The notes: a model not told the origin generated them from the letters alone. DNA of 64,000 bases from Actinomadura opuntiae (GCF_030283205.1 NZ_JASNWF010000034.1:19592-83591); one strand, 5' to 3'; numbered from the stretch's first letter, positions 42,245 through 50,872 are shown. Program-made: numbers and translations.

Positions 42245-43476
42245 GGCAGGTCCGCTTCCAGCGTGGTCCCTCCCCCGTCGGGGCTGTCGATGCGGGTGGT
42301 CCCGTCGAGCGCGGCCACCCGGCGGCGGATGCCGGCCAGGCCGCTGCCGCGGCCCGCGTCGGCCCCGCCCTTGCCATCATCGCGCACCCTGATCAGCAGC
42401 CGGGCCCCTTCGCGGCGGACGGTGACCGACGCGGTGCGGGCGCCGCTGTGCTTGGCGATGTTGGTGAGCGCCTCCGCGACGACGAAGTAGGCGGCGGCCT
42501 CGACGGCGGCGGGCGCGCGGCCGGCCCCGTCGAGGTCCATCTCGACCGGGGTGTGCTGCCCGGCGGCGAGCGCGCGCACCGCCCCGGCCAGGCCCCGGTC
42601 GGACAGGATCGGCGGGTACACGCCGCGGATGACGGTCCGCAGCTGGGTCAGCGCCTCCTCCACGCCGTCCCGGGCCTGGAGGAACAACGTGCGGGCGGCG
42701 TCCGGGTCGGTCTCGAATCGGCGGTCGGCGAGGCCGAGCCGCAGCGCGACGGCGACGAGCTGCGCCTGCGTCCCGTCGTGCAGGTCCCGCTCGATGCGGC
42801 GCAGCTCGGCGCCGTGCGCCTCCAGCGCCTCGGCGCGGGTCTCGGTGAGCTCCTCGACCCGTTCGGTCAGGCTGGTGCGGCGGGTGGGCCGCAGCAGCAG
42901 CTCCGCGAGCCGGGCCTGCCAGCGCACGCACCGCGGCACCAGCCACAGCAGCAGCACCAGGTCCAGGGCCGCCTGGAGGAACGGCAGCGTGAGCGCCTGC
43001 GGCCAGGTGTTCAGGTCCACGAACGCCGACACCGAACCCTTGGGCGCGGCCCACCACCACAGCGGTATCGACGCCGTGTACGGGATCGCCGGCCAGAGCC
43101 CGACGGCCATCACCGCCAGGACAAGGCCGGTGTATCCGTTCGCCACCATCCACGCGATGTCGCGCCACAGGGCGGGCGACCGGACGATCCGGCGGGCCTC
43201 CCCCAGGCCGGAGTCGTTGCGGGGCTGGTACGGCTCGGGGATCTCGCGGCCGAGCACCTCGCCGGCCCGGCGACGTTCGGCGTTCGCAAGCGCGCGCAGC
43301 GGTTTCACCGCGTCCGGAAGCCATGGAAGCGCGACGACCAGCAGCGCGAGGAACAAGAGCAGGGGCGCCAGCCCGAACAGCGCGGGGACGGAGATGCGCA
43401 GTGCGGCCACCAGCCGCCCGGTCGCATCCGCGCTGCGCCGCAGCGCACCTGTCACGCTCATCTGTGCCCTTGTCAT
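42232..43476 (-). CDS. NarL-type sensor histidine kinase
   Basis: 414 residues. Transmembrane helices lie at about 28-52, 112-130 and 160-182, with a cytosolic sensor-like loop (60-110). The phosphoacceptor region RRIERDLHDGTQAQLVAVAL carries His233, and the ATPase domain has VVAEALTNIAKHSGA (N-box) and GRGSGLAGIRRRVAALDG (G-box). The ligand is unknown; kinases of this type next to ABC exporters of the FtsX/MacB class often sense cell-envelope-active peptides. It is divergent from the ABC ATPase gene. Confidence 0.92.
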   Translation of the reverse strand: MTRAQMSVTGALRRSADATGRLVAALRISVPALFGLAPLLLFLALLVVALPWLPDAVKPLRALANAERRRAGEVLGREIPEPYQPRNDSGLGEARRIVRSPALWRDIAWMVANGYTGLVLAVMAVGLWPAIPYTASIPLWWWAAPKGSVSAFVDLNTWPQALTLPFLQAALDLVLLLWLVPRCVRWQARLAELLLRPTRRTSLTERVEELTETRAEALEAHGAELRRIERDLHDGTQAQLVAVALRLGLADRRFETDPDAARTLFLQARDGVEEALTQLRTVIRGVYPPILSDRGLAGAVRALAAGQHTPVEMDLDGAGRAPAAVEAAAYFVVAEALTNIAKHSGARTASVTVRREGARLLIRVRDDGKGGADAGRGSGLAGIRRRVAALDGTTRIDSPDGGGTTLEADLPCGS

Positions 43477-43538
43477 GTCGTCTCACCGCACACGCTATGT
43501 GAGCGCGTCGCGCTGCGCACCGGGGTCGGCACCCATGC

Positions 43539-43564
43539 CGATGGTGTAGCCCGCTACACCATCG
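43539..43564. promoter_or_regulatory. 26-bp palindrome between the kinase operon and the ABC transporter
   Basis: Arms CGATGGTGTAG and CTACACCATCG pair perfectly (11 bp) around the four bases CCCG. It lies 63 bases from the kinase start and 86 bases before the ABC ATPase start. A dimeric response regulator binding here could control both directions; a hairpin role in RNA is less likely in a divergent gap. Confidence 0.65.
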
Positions 43565-43601
43565 ATCGGGGAGTGCGCCCCGATGTGCCCGGCCTGCTCC
43601 G

Positions 43602-43613
43602 GAACCTAGGTTC
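43602..43613. promoter_or_regulatory. 12-bp palindrome GAACCTAGGTTC upstream of the ABC ATPase
   Basis: A self-complementary 12-mer 37 bases before the ATPase start, close to where transcription should begin. It is a second possible protein-binding site in the divergent gap. Confidence 0.4.
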
Positions 43614-43649
43614 GTCCTGGTGAGAGCGGGTTTTCCACGGAGGGCGAGC

Positions 43650-44381
43650 ATGACGACGATGACGGCCGAGGCGACCGCGGTGGCGGTGCGCCTGGAGTCG
43701 GTCACCAAGTCCTACGGCGCGGTGCGGGCGCTGGACGAGGTCACCTGGACGTTCCCCCGCGGCGGGTTCACGGCCGTGATGGGGCCGTCCGGCTCGGGCA
43801 AGAGCACGTTCCTGCACTGCGCGTCAGGGCTGGACCGGCCGACCGCCGGGACGGTCCGGATCGCCGGCACCGACCTCGGCCGGCTCGGCGAGGCGAAGCT
43901 GACCCGGCTGCGCCGCGAACGGATCGGGTTCGTGTTCCAGGCGTTCAACCTGATCCCGTCCATGGACGTGGAGCAGAACATCACGCTGCCGCTGCGGCTC
44001 GGCGGGACCGAGCCGGACCCGGCGTGGCTGGAGGAGGTGGTGCACCGGGTCGGGCTGGGCGACCGGCTGCGGCACCGCCCGGCGGAGCTGTCGGGCGGGC
44101 AGCAGCAGCGCGCCGCCGTCGCCCGCGCCCTGATCACCCGTCCCGAGGTGGTGTTCGCCGACGAGCCGACCGGCGCGCTCGACCCCCGGTCGGCCCGCGG
44201 GGTGCTGCGGCTGCTGCGCGAGGCGGCGGACGTGACCGGGCAGACGGTCGTGCTGGTCACCCACGACCCGGTGGCCGCGGCGACCGCCGACTCGGTGCTG
44301 TTCCTCAGCGGCGGACGGATCGTCGACGAGTTGTCCGCGCCGTCCGTCGCGGCCGTGCTGAACCGCTGGGAGTCGCTGTGA
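43650..44381 (+). CDS. ABC transporter ATP-binding protein (MacB/LolD type)
   Basis: 243 residues. Walker A GPSGSGKST (45-53), Q-loop VFQAFNLIPSMDV, signature LSGGQQQRAAVARAL, Walker B VVFADEPTGALD and the switch His in VLVTHD are all intact. The ATP-binding proteins of this branch pair with FtsX-like permeases and act in peptide export, resistance or lipoprotein movement. The ATG at 43650 follows GGAGG; the upstream in-frame start at 43620 lacks a ribosome site. Its stop overlaps the permease GTG by four bases. Confidence 0.94.
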   Translation: MTTMTAEATAVAVRLESVTKSYGAVRALDEVTWTFPRGGFTAVMGPSGSGKSTFLHCASGLDRPTAGTVRIAGTDLGRLGEAKLTRLRRERIGFVFQAFNLIPSMDVEQNITLPLRLGGTEPDPAWLEEVVHRVGLGDRLRHRPAELSGGQQQRAAVARALITRPEVVFADEPTGALDPRSARGVLRLLREAADVTGQTVVLVTHDPVAAATADSVLFLSGGRIVDELSAPSVAAVLNRWESL

Positions 44382-46819
44382 AGAGGATCGAGGGCAAGGG
44401 CGCGTTCGCGGGCGTCTTCGCGGCACTGCTGTTCGCGGCGGTGCTGGTCGGGGCCTGCGGGGTGCTGCTGGAATCGGCGCTGCTGGCGCACGCGCCGGTG
44501 GACCGGTACGCCGCCGCGGACGCTGTCGTGACGGGCCCGCAGAAGGTCACGCAGCGGATGAAGCGGGTCGGCGACGACCCGGAGCAGCAGAGCAGGCCCC
44601 TCGCCGAGCGCGCCCGGGTCCCGGTCGCGGCGGCCGGGCCGCTGCGCGCGGTGCCGGGCGTGCGGGCGGTGGTCGCGGACGTGTCGTTCCCCGTCCTGAC
44701 GTCCACCGGGCGTGCGGTGACGGGCCACGGCTGGGACTCGGCCGCCCTGCGCCCCTACCAGCTGAGCGAGGGACGGGCGCCGCGGCGTCCGGACGAGGTG
44801 GTGCTGAGCCGGTCGGCCGGTGTCCGGCCGGGCGCGGCCGTGCGGTTGCAGGCCGGCGGGACGCCCCGCCCGTACCGGGTCACCGGGCTGGTGTCGTCCG
44901 GACCGGCAGCGGCGTTCTTCACCACCGGCACGGCGATGGCGCTCAACGGGCACCCCGGCCGGGCCGATGCCCTGGCCGTGCTCGCCGACGGGAAGCCGGA
45001 CGCCGACGCGCTGCGCAAGGCGGCCCCCGGCCTGACGGTCGCCACCGGTTCGGCGCGCGGCGACGCCGAGGACCGCGCCGTCGCGTCGGCCCGTCCCGAC
45101 ATCGTGGAGATCGCCGGATCGTTCGGCGGCGTCGCCGTGATGACGGCGCTGGTCGTCGTCGGCGGGCTGGTCGTGCTGTCGGTGCGGGAGCGGGGCCGGG
45201 AGTTCGCGCTGCTGCGCGCGGTCGGCGCGACGCCCTGGCAGGTGCGGGGACGGCTCGTCCGCGAGACCGCGCGGGCGGCGGTCCCGGCCGGGCTGATCGG
45301 CGGTGTCGTGTCCCTCGGCGCGGGCGCCGCGATGCACGCCGCCATGATCCGCAAGGGCGTGCTGCCCGACGGGTTCGGGCTCTCGCTCACGCCGCTTCCG
45401 GCGCTGGCCGCGCTCGCCGTCACCGTCCTCGCCGCGACCGTGTCCGCGCTGCTCGCCTCGCTGCGGATCTCCCGGATCCGGCCGGTGCAGGCCCTTGGCG
45501 AGTCGGCCGCCGAACCTGCGAAGCTCCCCCGCTGGCGCGTCATCACCGGCGTCGTGCTCCTCGTCGCCGGCGCGAACGCGCTCGGCGTCTCGACGGTCAC
45601 GTCCGGGCCGACCGCGAGCGCCTCGCTCGGCGGGCTGGTCATGGCGCTGATCGTCGCGGTCGCGCTGCTCGGGCCGCTGCTGGCGCGGCTCGGTGAGCGG
45701 GTGCTGGGCCGTGCCGCCGCCGCGCTGTCCCCGGTCGCCGGGCGGCTGGCCCGGCACGCGGCCGGCGCCGCCGCGCTGCGCGCCGGCTCGATCATGACGC
45801 CGGTCGCGCTGGCCGTCGCGTTCGCGGGCGTGCAGCTGTTCGCGCAGTCCACGGTCGTCCACGCGACCGCCGCGCAGTTCGCCGACGGGAACCGCGCCGA
45901 CCAGGTCATCGTGGCGGACGGCCCGGGCCTTCCGCAGGGCGCGGCGGACGCGGCGCGGCGCGTCCCCGGCGTCACCGCCGCGACGCCCGTCAAGAGCACC
46001 ACGGTCGTCATGGCGGTGAAGGAGCTGGGCGAGAAGAACCTGCGGTCGCTGGGCGCCCAGGGCGTCGGCGCGGACGCCGCCGCCACCATGGACCCGAAGG
46101 TCGCCTCCGGCGGGCTCGCCGCGCTGCACGGCACCGCGGTCGCGCTCAGCCGGGACGTCGCGGGCGGGCTCCACGTCGGCTCCACCACCCCGCTGTGGCT
46201 GGGCGACGGCACCCGGATCGACGCCCGCGTCGTGGCGGTTTACCAGCGGGGACTCGGCTTCGGCGACGTCCTGCTCCCCCACGACCTGGTCGCCGCGCAT
46301 TCGTCCACGCCCCTCGACGGCCATGTCCTCGTCCGCGGGCACGCCGACCTGCGGCCGGTCACCGCCGCGTACCTGGGTGCACGGACCGTCGACCGCGACG
46401 CCTTCGGCGCGCGGCTGTCGGACGAGACGAGGCTGCAGGGCTTCGTCAGCTACGTCGTGGTCGGCGCGATCGCCGGGTTCATCCTCATCGGGCTCGTCAC
46501 GACGCTGGCGCTGGCGACGGCCGCGCGGCGCCGCGAGTTCGCCCTGCTGCGGCTCGTCGGCGCGACCCGCCGGCAGGTGCTGCGGATGCTGCGGCTGGAG
46601 GCCCTCATCGTGCTCGGCACCGGCGCCGCCGCCGGATCCCTCATCGTCGCGGTGGTCATCCCCGCGTTCGCGACCGCCGTCACCGGGCTGCCGCTGCCCG
46701 CGATCTCCCCGCTGACCTGCGCGGCGATCCTCGCGACCGTGGCGGGCTCGGGCGCCGCCGCCGTCCTGCTGCCCGCCCGCGCCATGCTCCGCCGGCGCAC
46801 CTCCCCGAAGATCTCCTGA
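44378..46819 (+). CDS. FtsX-family ABC transporter permease
   Basis: 813 residues. One N-terminal membrane helix (about 10-32), a large external domain (about 33-245), an FtsX core with three helices (about 250-370, including REFALLRAVGATPWQVR), two further helices, a second external domain (about 480-690) and a second FtsX core (REFALLRLVGATRRQVLRML). This double-FtsX layout is typical of actinobacterial drug or peptide exporters. The GTG start overlaps the ATPase stop. With the ATPase and the divergent two-component system it forms a sensing-and-export module similar in design to Bce-type systems. Confidence 0.92.
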   Translation: MKRIEGKGAFAGVFAALLFAAVLVGACGVLLESALLAHAPVDRYAAADAVVTGPQKVTQRMKRVGDDPEQQSRPLAERARVPVAAAGPLRAVPGVRAVVADVSFPVLTSTGRAVTGHGWDSAALRPYQLSEGRAPRRPDEVVLSRSAGVRPGAAVRLQAGGTPRPYRVTGLVSSGPAAAFFTTGTAMALNGHPGRADALAVLADGKPDADALRKAAPGLTVATGSARGDAEDRAVASARPDIVEIAGSFGGVAVMTALVVVGGLVVLSVRERGREFALLRAVGATPWQVRGRLVRETARAAVPAGLIGGVVSLGAGAAMHAAMIRKGVLPDGFGLSLTPLPALAALAVTVLAATVSALLASLRISRIRPVQALGESAAEPAKLPRWRVITGVVLLVAGANALGVSTVTSGPTASASLGGLVMALIVAVALLGPLLARLGERVLGRAAAALSPVAGRLARHAAGAAALRAGSIMTPVALAVAFAGVQLFAQSTVVHATAAQFADGNRADQVIVADGPGLPQGAADAARRVPGVTAATPVKSTTVVMAVKELGEKNLRSLGAQGVGADAAATMDPKVASGGLAALHGTAVALSRDVAGGLHVGSTTPLWLGDGTRIDARVVAVYQRGLGFGDVLLPHDLVAAHSSTPLDGHVLVRGHADLRPVTAAYLGARTVDRDAFGARLSDETRLQGFVSYVVVGAIAGFILIGLVTTLALATAARRREFALLRLVGATRRQVLRMLRLEALIVLGTGAAAGSLIVAVVIPAFATAVTGLPLPAISPLTCAAILATVAGSGAAAVLLPARAMLRRRTSPKIS

Positions 46820-46831
46820 AAGGCGCGCACC

Positions 46832-47020
46832 ATGAACGACACCGGCACCGGCAACACCGTCCGCTGGACCGTCTTCGGCCTGCTGCTGGCCGTCAACGTC
46901 ATCGCCAACATCACGCTGAAGGGCACCTGGCCGGAGATTCCGATCAGCGTCCTGACCGGACTCGGCGCCGTCGCGGTCGTCCTCGACTTCCTCATCCGCG
47001 GCCGCCGCCGGGAACGCTGA
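46832..47020 (+). CDS. Small two-helix membrane protein in the ABC operon
   Basis: 62 residues: a first helix TVFGLLLAVNVIANITL and a second SVLTGLGAVAVVLDFLI ending in the basic tail RGRRRER. Not recognised. The ATG at 46832 is 12 bases after the permease stop with AAAGG upstream, so it is co-transcribed with the ABC genes. It could be a small accessory subunit; no homology supports a specific job. Confidence 0.75.
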   Translation: MNDTGTGNTVRWTVFGLLLAVNVIANITLKGTWPEIPISVLTGLGAVAVVLDFLIRGRRRER

Positions 47021-47145
47021 GCAGGGACGCCGCGCCGCCCGGGCGGACCGAACCCTCCGGCTCGTCCCCCGGGCGGACCGCACCGCCGTTACCATCTCGG
47101 AGTGCCAAGATCCCGTTGGCATGCTCTGTACCGGAACGGCGTGAA

Positions 47146-48006
47146 ATGGATGATGTCGAGATCCGGCGGCACCTGCCGGGCAACCTCCCGCAGCTGTTCG
47201 CCGACGGCGCGGACGGCGCCGGCCCGGGCGCAGACGGCGCCTCCGAGCGGACGCTGTCGGTCTCGCTGCCCGAGGGCGACGTGGTGTGGCCGGACCCCGG
47301 CTACCCGCAGCGGTCGCTGCTCATGCGCCCCGCGTTCTGGCTGAGCGACGAGCCCGTGCACGGCGAGCTGTGGTCCCGGCTGCGCGCCGAGCACTCCCGG
47401 TCCGGCCTGTGGCCGCTGCTGCTGGACGAGACCGACCAGCCCTGGGCGTCCGGGCAGATCGCGCCCGAGCCCGTCACGGAGATCGGCAACTACTCGCCCG
47501 ACGCGTTCCTGTACGAGGTCTGGGCCGACTGGGCGGAGCAGGCGGGCGACGACGACCACGACGACCTCGCCCCGTTCGGGCGGCACTGTCCTGGCCCGGC
47601 CCCCGCCGGGACCCTGCTGGACGACCCGGACGCCGTCGCCGACCGGTACGCCCGGACCCTCGGCGTGCGCGGCCCGTCCCTCGGCCTGGTCGCGGTGGAC
47701 CGCGGCGCCGACGCGATCGCCGCGGTCGGCTGGCAGGGCGCGCTCAACCACAACGAGTGGACCGCGCCGCTCGCCGCCGTCCTGCGCAGCTGGGAGGACC
47801 GGTTCGGCGCCCGCGTCGTCGGGCTCGGGTTCAACACCCTGGAGCTGAGCGTCGCCGCGCCCCCCGTCACCACCCGGCACGCCGTGCACGTCGCCGCCGA
47901 GCACTGGGCGTTCTGCCCGGACATCCTCTTCCAGGGCCCCGGCACCCTCGCCGGCTACGCCGAGGAGATCCGCGGCAAGACGTACTGGTCGTTCTGGTGG
48001 GACTAG
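47146..48006 (+). CDS. DUF4253 domain-containing protein
   Basis: 286 residues, soluble. The C-terminal domain carries DUF4253 features: VGWQGALNHNEWTAPLAAVLRS, WEDRFGARVVGLGFNTLELS, and the last residues TYWSFWWD typical of the family. The N-terminal half (SLLMRPAFWLSDEPVHGELW, ARSGLWPLLL-like stretch) also fits. Function unknown; such proteins are scattered among actinobacteria and sometimes resemble immunity-protein folds, but no toxin gene is adjacent. The ATG at 47146 was chosen because it is the first start after the ABC operon; a longer open frame upstream is antisense-like and overlaps those genes. Confidence 0.85.
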   Translation: MDDVEIRRHLPGNLPQLFADGADGAGPGADGASERTLSVSLPEGDVVWPDPGYPQRSLLMRPAFWLSDEPVHGELWSRLRAEHSRSGLWPLLLDETDQPWASGQIAPEPVTEIGNYSPDAFLYEVWADWAEQAGDDDHDDLAPFGRHCPGPAPAGTLLDDPDAVADRYARTLGVRGPSLGLVAVDRGADAIAAVGWQGALNHNEWTAPLAAVLRSWEDRFGARVVGLGFNTLELSVAAPPVTTRHAVHVAAEHWAFCPDILFQGPGTLAGYAEEIRGKTYWSFWWD

Positions 48007-48157
48007 GGGCCCGCGGCCCTTCGGCGCGGTACCGGCGGCACACGCCGATGCCCGGGGACGCGCGTCCCGATATTACCTATTCGGGGTCTTAGCAGCTGTT
48101 TTGTGACCATTGGGGCGGTGATGCCGAAGGAGACGGCTTTGGACGGGGGCGCCGACG

Positions 48158-49129
48158 ATGACCGAAACACAGGAGAAGACCGAAGAGCGGCACGGCCTGA
48201 CCGATGACCTGCCGCTCGACGAGCTCAAGGACGCCGGCCAGGAGGTGGTGCGGGCCCTGATGGTCAAGGGACTGCACGGCGCCACCCACATGGTCCGCGA
48301 CCTGACCGAGAAGCTCGGCGACGGCAGCGGAGACGGGAACGGGGACGGCGGCGGCACCGGCGCGAAGATGGCCGCCCGGGGCGCGCAGAAGCTCGCCGAG
48401 GGCCGGTCCCCGCTGCGGGCCGGGCTCAGCGCCGGGATGACCGGTGCCAAGGAGACCGTCAAGAACGTGTTCGGCGGCGGTGGCGACGGCGGCGGCGCGA
48501 GCGGCGGTGACGAGGCCAAGGCCGTCACGATCGTCGAGGAGTTCGACGTCGGCCTGCCGCTGCGGACCGCCTACGACCAGTGGACCCGGTTCGCCGACTA
48601 TCCGAGCTTCACCAGCAAGGTGGAGAACGTCGAGCAGGAGTCCGACGAGAAGATCAAGTGGCGGGCCCGGATCTTCATGTCCCACCGGAACTGGGAGTCC
48701 ACGATCACCGAGCAGGTCCCCGACGACCGCATCGTCTGGAAGTCGGAGGGCGACAAGGGATACGTCGACGGCGCGGTCACCTTCCACCGGATCGCGCCCA
48801 CCCTGACGCGCGTGCTCCTGGTGGCCGAGTACCACCCGGACGGCTTCTTCGAGAAGACCGCGAACCTGTGGCGGGCGCAGGGCCGCCGACTGCGCCTGGA
48901 CTTCAAGCACATCAAGCGGCACATGATGACCAGGGCGATCCTCGAACAGGACGACATCGAGGGCTGGCGCGGGGAGATCCGCGACGGAGAGGTCGTCAAG
49001 ACCCACGAGGACGCGCTCAAGGAAGAGAGCCAAGCGCACGACGGCGGCGACTCCGAGAACGGCACCGCGGCGCACGAGGGGGACGATGCCGACGCCGGGC
49101 AGGCCGAGGAGAAGTCCGAATCGAGCTGA
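48158..49129 (+). CDS. SRPBCC (polyketide cyclase/dehydrase-like) family protein
   Basis: 323 residues. A charged N-terminal region with a helix LKDAGQEVVRALMVKGLHGA and a Gly/Asp-rich linker (about 55-65 and 105-120) leads to an SRPBCC domain: TIVEEFDVGLPLRTAYDQWT, FADYPSFTSKVENVEQ, HRIAPTLTRVLLVAEYHPDG. The C-terminal 45 residues are acidic and disordered. Similar proteins are known beside gas-vesicle genes in streptomycetes (from memory), but no gvpA-like gene is present here. The next gene follows 61 bases later and may act with it. ATG at 48158. Confidence 0.85.
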   Translation: MTETQEKTEERHGLTDDLPLDELKDAGQEVVRALMVKGLHGATHMVRDLTEKLGDGSGDGNGDGGGTGAKMAARGAQKLAEGRSPLRAGLSAGMTGAKETVKNVFGGGGDGGGASGGDEAKAVTIVEEFDVGLPLRTAYDQWTRFADYPSFTSKVENVEQESDEKIKWRARIFMSHRNWESTITEQVPDDRIVWKSEGDKGYVDGAVTFHRIAPTLTRVLLVAEYHPDGFFEKTANLWRAQGRRLRLDFKHIKRHMMTRAILEQDDIEGWRGEIRDGEVVKTHEDALKEESQAHDGGDSENGTAAHEGDDADAGQAEEKSESS

Positions 49130-49190
49130 CACCGCCAGCCCGAGGCCACCACCGGCCGCGCCCGCGCCGGTGCTCGGAAAAGGGGGACCC

Positions 49191-50321
49191 ATGGACGACG
49201 GCAAGTCCGGCCGCTCAGAGGCCGCCAAAGACGACAACGGCCCCGCCGACGTGAGGGTCGGGGAGATCAGGCGGCCGGAGCCGCACGCCGCGGCGGACGG
49301 CGCGCCCGACGTCCACCTGAACGTCCCGCAGCTCAGGGTGGGCGAGATCTCCCTCGAGGTCGAGAACCTCGACGCGCACGTCGCGCTCGGCGCCCAGGTG
49401 CTCGACATGCTCCGGCTCAACGTCGGCGCGGACGTCTACCTGGGACGGGTCAAGCTGGAGATCAAGGACGTGGAGGCCGAGGCGCTGCTGCAGGTGCGGC
49501 TCGGCAACGTGGCCGCCATCGTCGGCCGCGTGCTGACCACGCTGGACCGCAACCCCGAGATCCTGGAGCACATCGGCCGCGGCGTCGAATCGGCCGCCCG
49601 CGGCGCGGGCGAGGCGGTCGGCGAGCTCGGCCGGGGTGCCGGAGGCGCCGTCCGGGACGTCGGCAGGGGCGCCGGCGGCGCGGTCCAGGAAGTGGGCCGA
49701 GGCGCGGGCGGCGCGGTCCAGGAGGTCGGCAGGGGCGCGGGCGGCGCGGTCCAAGAGGTGGGCCGGGGCGCTGGTGGAGCCGTCGAGAACGTCGGCGAAG
49801 GCGCCGGCGGAGCCGTCCGGGACGTCGGCAAGGGCACCGGCGGCGCGGTCCAAGAGGTCGGGATGGGCACGGGCGGAGCCGTCGAGAACGTCGGTGAAGG
49901 GGCCGGTGGAGCCGTCGGTGACGTCGGCGCGGGGGCCGGTCGGGCGACCAGGAAGGTCGGCGAGGGCACCGGCGAGGCGGCCGGGAAAGTCGGGGAAGGC
50001 GCCGGACGCGCGGGCGAGGCCGCCGGGAAGGCTGTGGATGGAACCGCGGCGGGCACGAGCGACGCGGCGCAGGAGGCCTCCGGAGACAAGGCATCGGAGG
50101 AAGAACGGCCTCAAGGCGGAACGCCGCCCGAGGACCGCTCGGAGAACGACCGCGCGGACTCGTCCGGCGGGACCGGCGATGGCGAGACCGACGATGATGC
50201 TGGTGGCGATTCACCGCGGGCGGGGTCGCAGGATCAGGGCGCCACGATTCAGAGCGCCTTCCGCGAGGCGGAGGATTCCGTGCGCGACCTGATCAAGACC
50301 CTCCGGCGAGCGGTGTCCTGA
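49191..50321 (+). CDS. Protein with twelve 11-residue repeats, unknown function
   Basis: 376 residues, soluble. Residues 1-30 are polar; 38-128 form a compact amphipathic domain (VHLNVPQLRVGEISLEVENL, AHVALGAQVLDMLRLNVGAD, VEAEALLQVRLGNVAAIVGR). Residues about 136-284 are tandem 11-mers of the type VGRGAGGAVQE, degenerating toward VGEGTGEAAGK. Then comes a disordered acidic stretch and a final helix SAFREAEDSVRDLIKTLRRA. Eleven-residue periodicity recalls LEA-type helices, though Gly content is very high. The ATG at 49191 follows AGGGGG. A terminator at 50350 ends the unit with the SRPBCC gene. Confidence 0.82.
   Translation: MDDGKSGRSEAAKDDNGPADVRVGEIRRPEPHAAADGAPDVHLNVPQLRVGEISLEVENLDAHVALGAQVLDMLRLNVGADVYLGRVKLEIKDVEAEALLQVRLGNVAAIVGRVLTTLDRNPEILEHIGRGVESAARGAGEAVGELGRGAGGAVRDVGRGAGGAVQEVGRGAGGAVQEVGRGAGGAVQEVGRGAGGAVENVGEGAGGAVRDVGKGTGGAVQEVGMGTGGAVENVGEGAGGAVGDVGAGAGRATRKVGEGTGEAAGKVGEGAGRAGEAAGKAVDGTAAGTSDAAQEASGDKASEEERPQGGTPPEDRSENDRADSSGGTGDGETDDDAGGDSPRAGSQDQGATIQSAFREAEDSVRDLIKTLRRAVS
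49596..50042 (+). repeat. In-gene tandem repeat, 33-bp unit, about 12 copies
   Basis: Each unit encodes V/L-G-x-G-A/T-G-G-A-V-x-x. The first six units are nearly identical in protein and close in DNA (GGCGCGGTCCAGGAGGTCGG recurs), while later ones diverge. The unit length of 33 bp keeps frame on expansion or contraction, so copy number may vary between strains. Confidence 0.85.
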
Positions 50322-50349
50322 TCGCCTGAGCCGCTGTCGCACCGATGAT

Positions 50350-50383
50350 CTCGTAGGCGCCACGAAAACGTGGCGCCTACGAG
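50350..50383. terminator. Perfect 15-bp hairpin between convergent genes
   Basis: Arms CTCGTAGGCGCCACG (50350-50364) and CGTGGCGCCTACGAG (50369-50383) with loop AAAA. It lies 28 bases after the repeat-protein stop and 30 bases after the convergent small gene's stop, so it should terminate both. Confidence 0.85.
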
Positions 50384-50413
50384 AGCGAGTGGAACGATCG
50401 TTCAGCGGCGGGC

Positions 50414-50671
50414 TCAGCCCTCGCGGTGCCGCTTGGACGACGGCTCGCCGTAACCGGGCTTCGGATCGGGCGAGGCGTCCCGCTGCTTGCCGCGGTGGAT
50501 GTTGTCCAAGCGCTCGGCGTGATGGTGCGGCTGGTGCTTCGGTGCCGTGTGCGGCTGCTTGGACGCGCCGGTGGTGACGTTGCGGGCGCTCGGGGCCTTC
50601 CCCTCCGCCCTGGCCTCGCGGGCGGCCTTCCGGCGCTGCTGCTCGTTCCCTTCCATCTTCTTGCCGGCCAT
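50414..50671 (-). CDS. Small basic protein of unknown function
   Basis: 85 residues, strongly charged: MAGKKMEGNEQQRRKAAREA, then a His/Lys-rich middle (KQPHTAPKHQPHHHAERL) and a basic end PSSKRHREG. No membrane segment or known domain; probably disordered and possibly nucleic-acid-binding. The ATG at 50671 follows GGGGGG at the right distance, and a shared terminator lies past its stop, both of which support a real gene. Confidence 0.75.
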   Translation of the reverse strand: MAGKKMEGNEQQRRKAAREARAEGKAPSARNVTTGASKQPHTAPKHQPHHHAERLDNIHRGKQRDASPDPKPGYGEPSSKRHREG

Positions 50672-50872
50672 GATCCCCCCTCGTCTCAGCGTTCCATCCG
50701 ATCGCGGTCATACCCACCCGCCACAGTGGGATTCGACCGTAACGTCGCGTTGGTCGCAGAGCGGGACGGACCGGACGCGTAGCGGGTTTCGGGTGGCGAC
50801 CGTCTCAAAGATGTGATGTTTTAGATCCTGCACGGAGGTGCGACGAGCGCTTCTGATCAATAACCTGCGATC

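Noticed and set aside
43712..47122. A 1136-codon minus-strand open frame over the ABC ATPase and permease genes
   Set aside because: Antisense to an ATPase with all motifs intact and an FtsX permease; the predicted protein is low-complexity Arg/Gly/Ala with no recognisable domain.
46195..48006. A 603-codon frame ending in the DUF4253 protein
   Set aside because: The first 317 codons overlap the permease gene and the small membrane gene in another frame; only the part from the ATG at 47146 shows protein-like conservation.
49596..50042. A CRISPR-like repeat array
   Set aside because: The repeats are contiguous, in frame and coding, with no spacers.
48158..50321. A gas-vesicle cluster
   Set aside because: The SRPBCC protein and a separate DUF2267 gene recall gas-vesicle loci, but no gvpA, gvpF/L, gvpK or gvpN-like gene is present.
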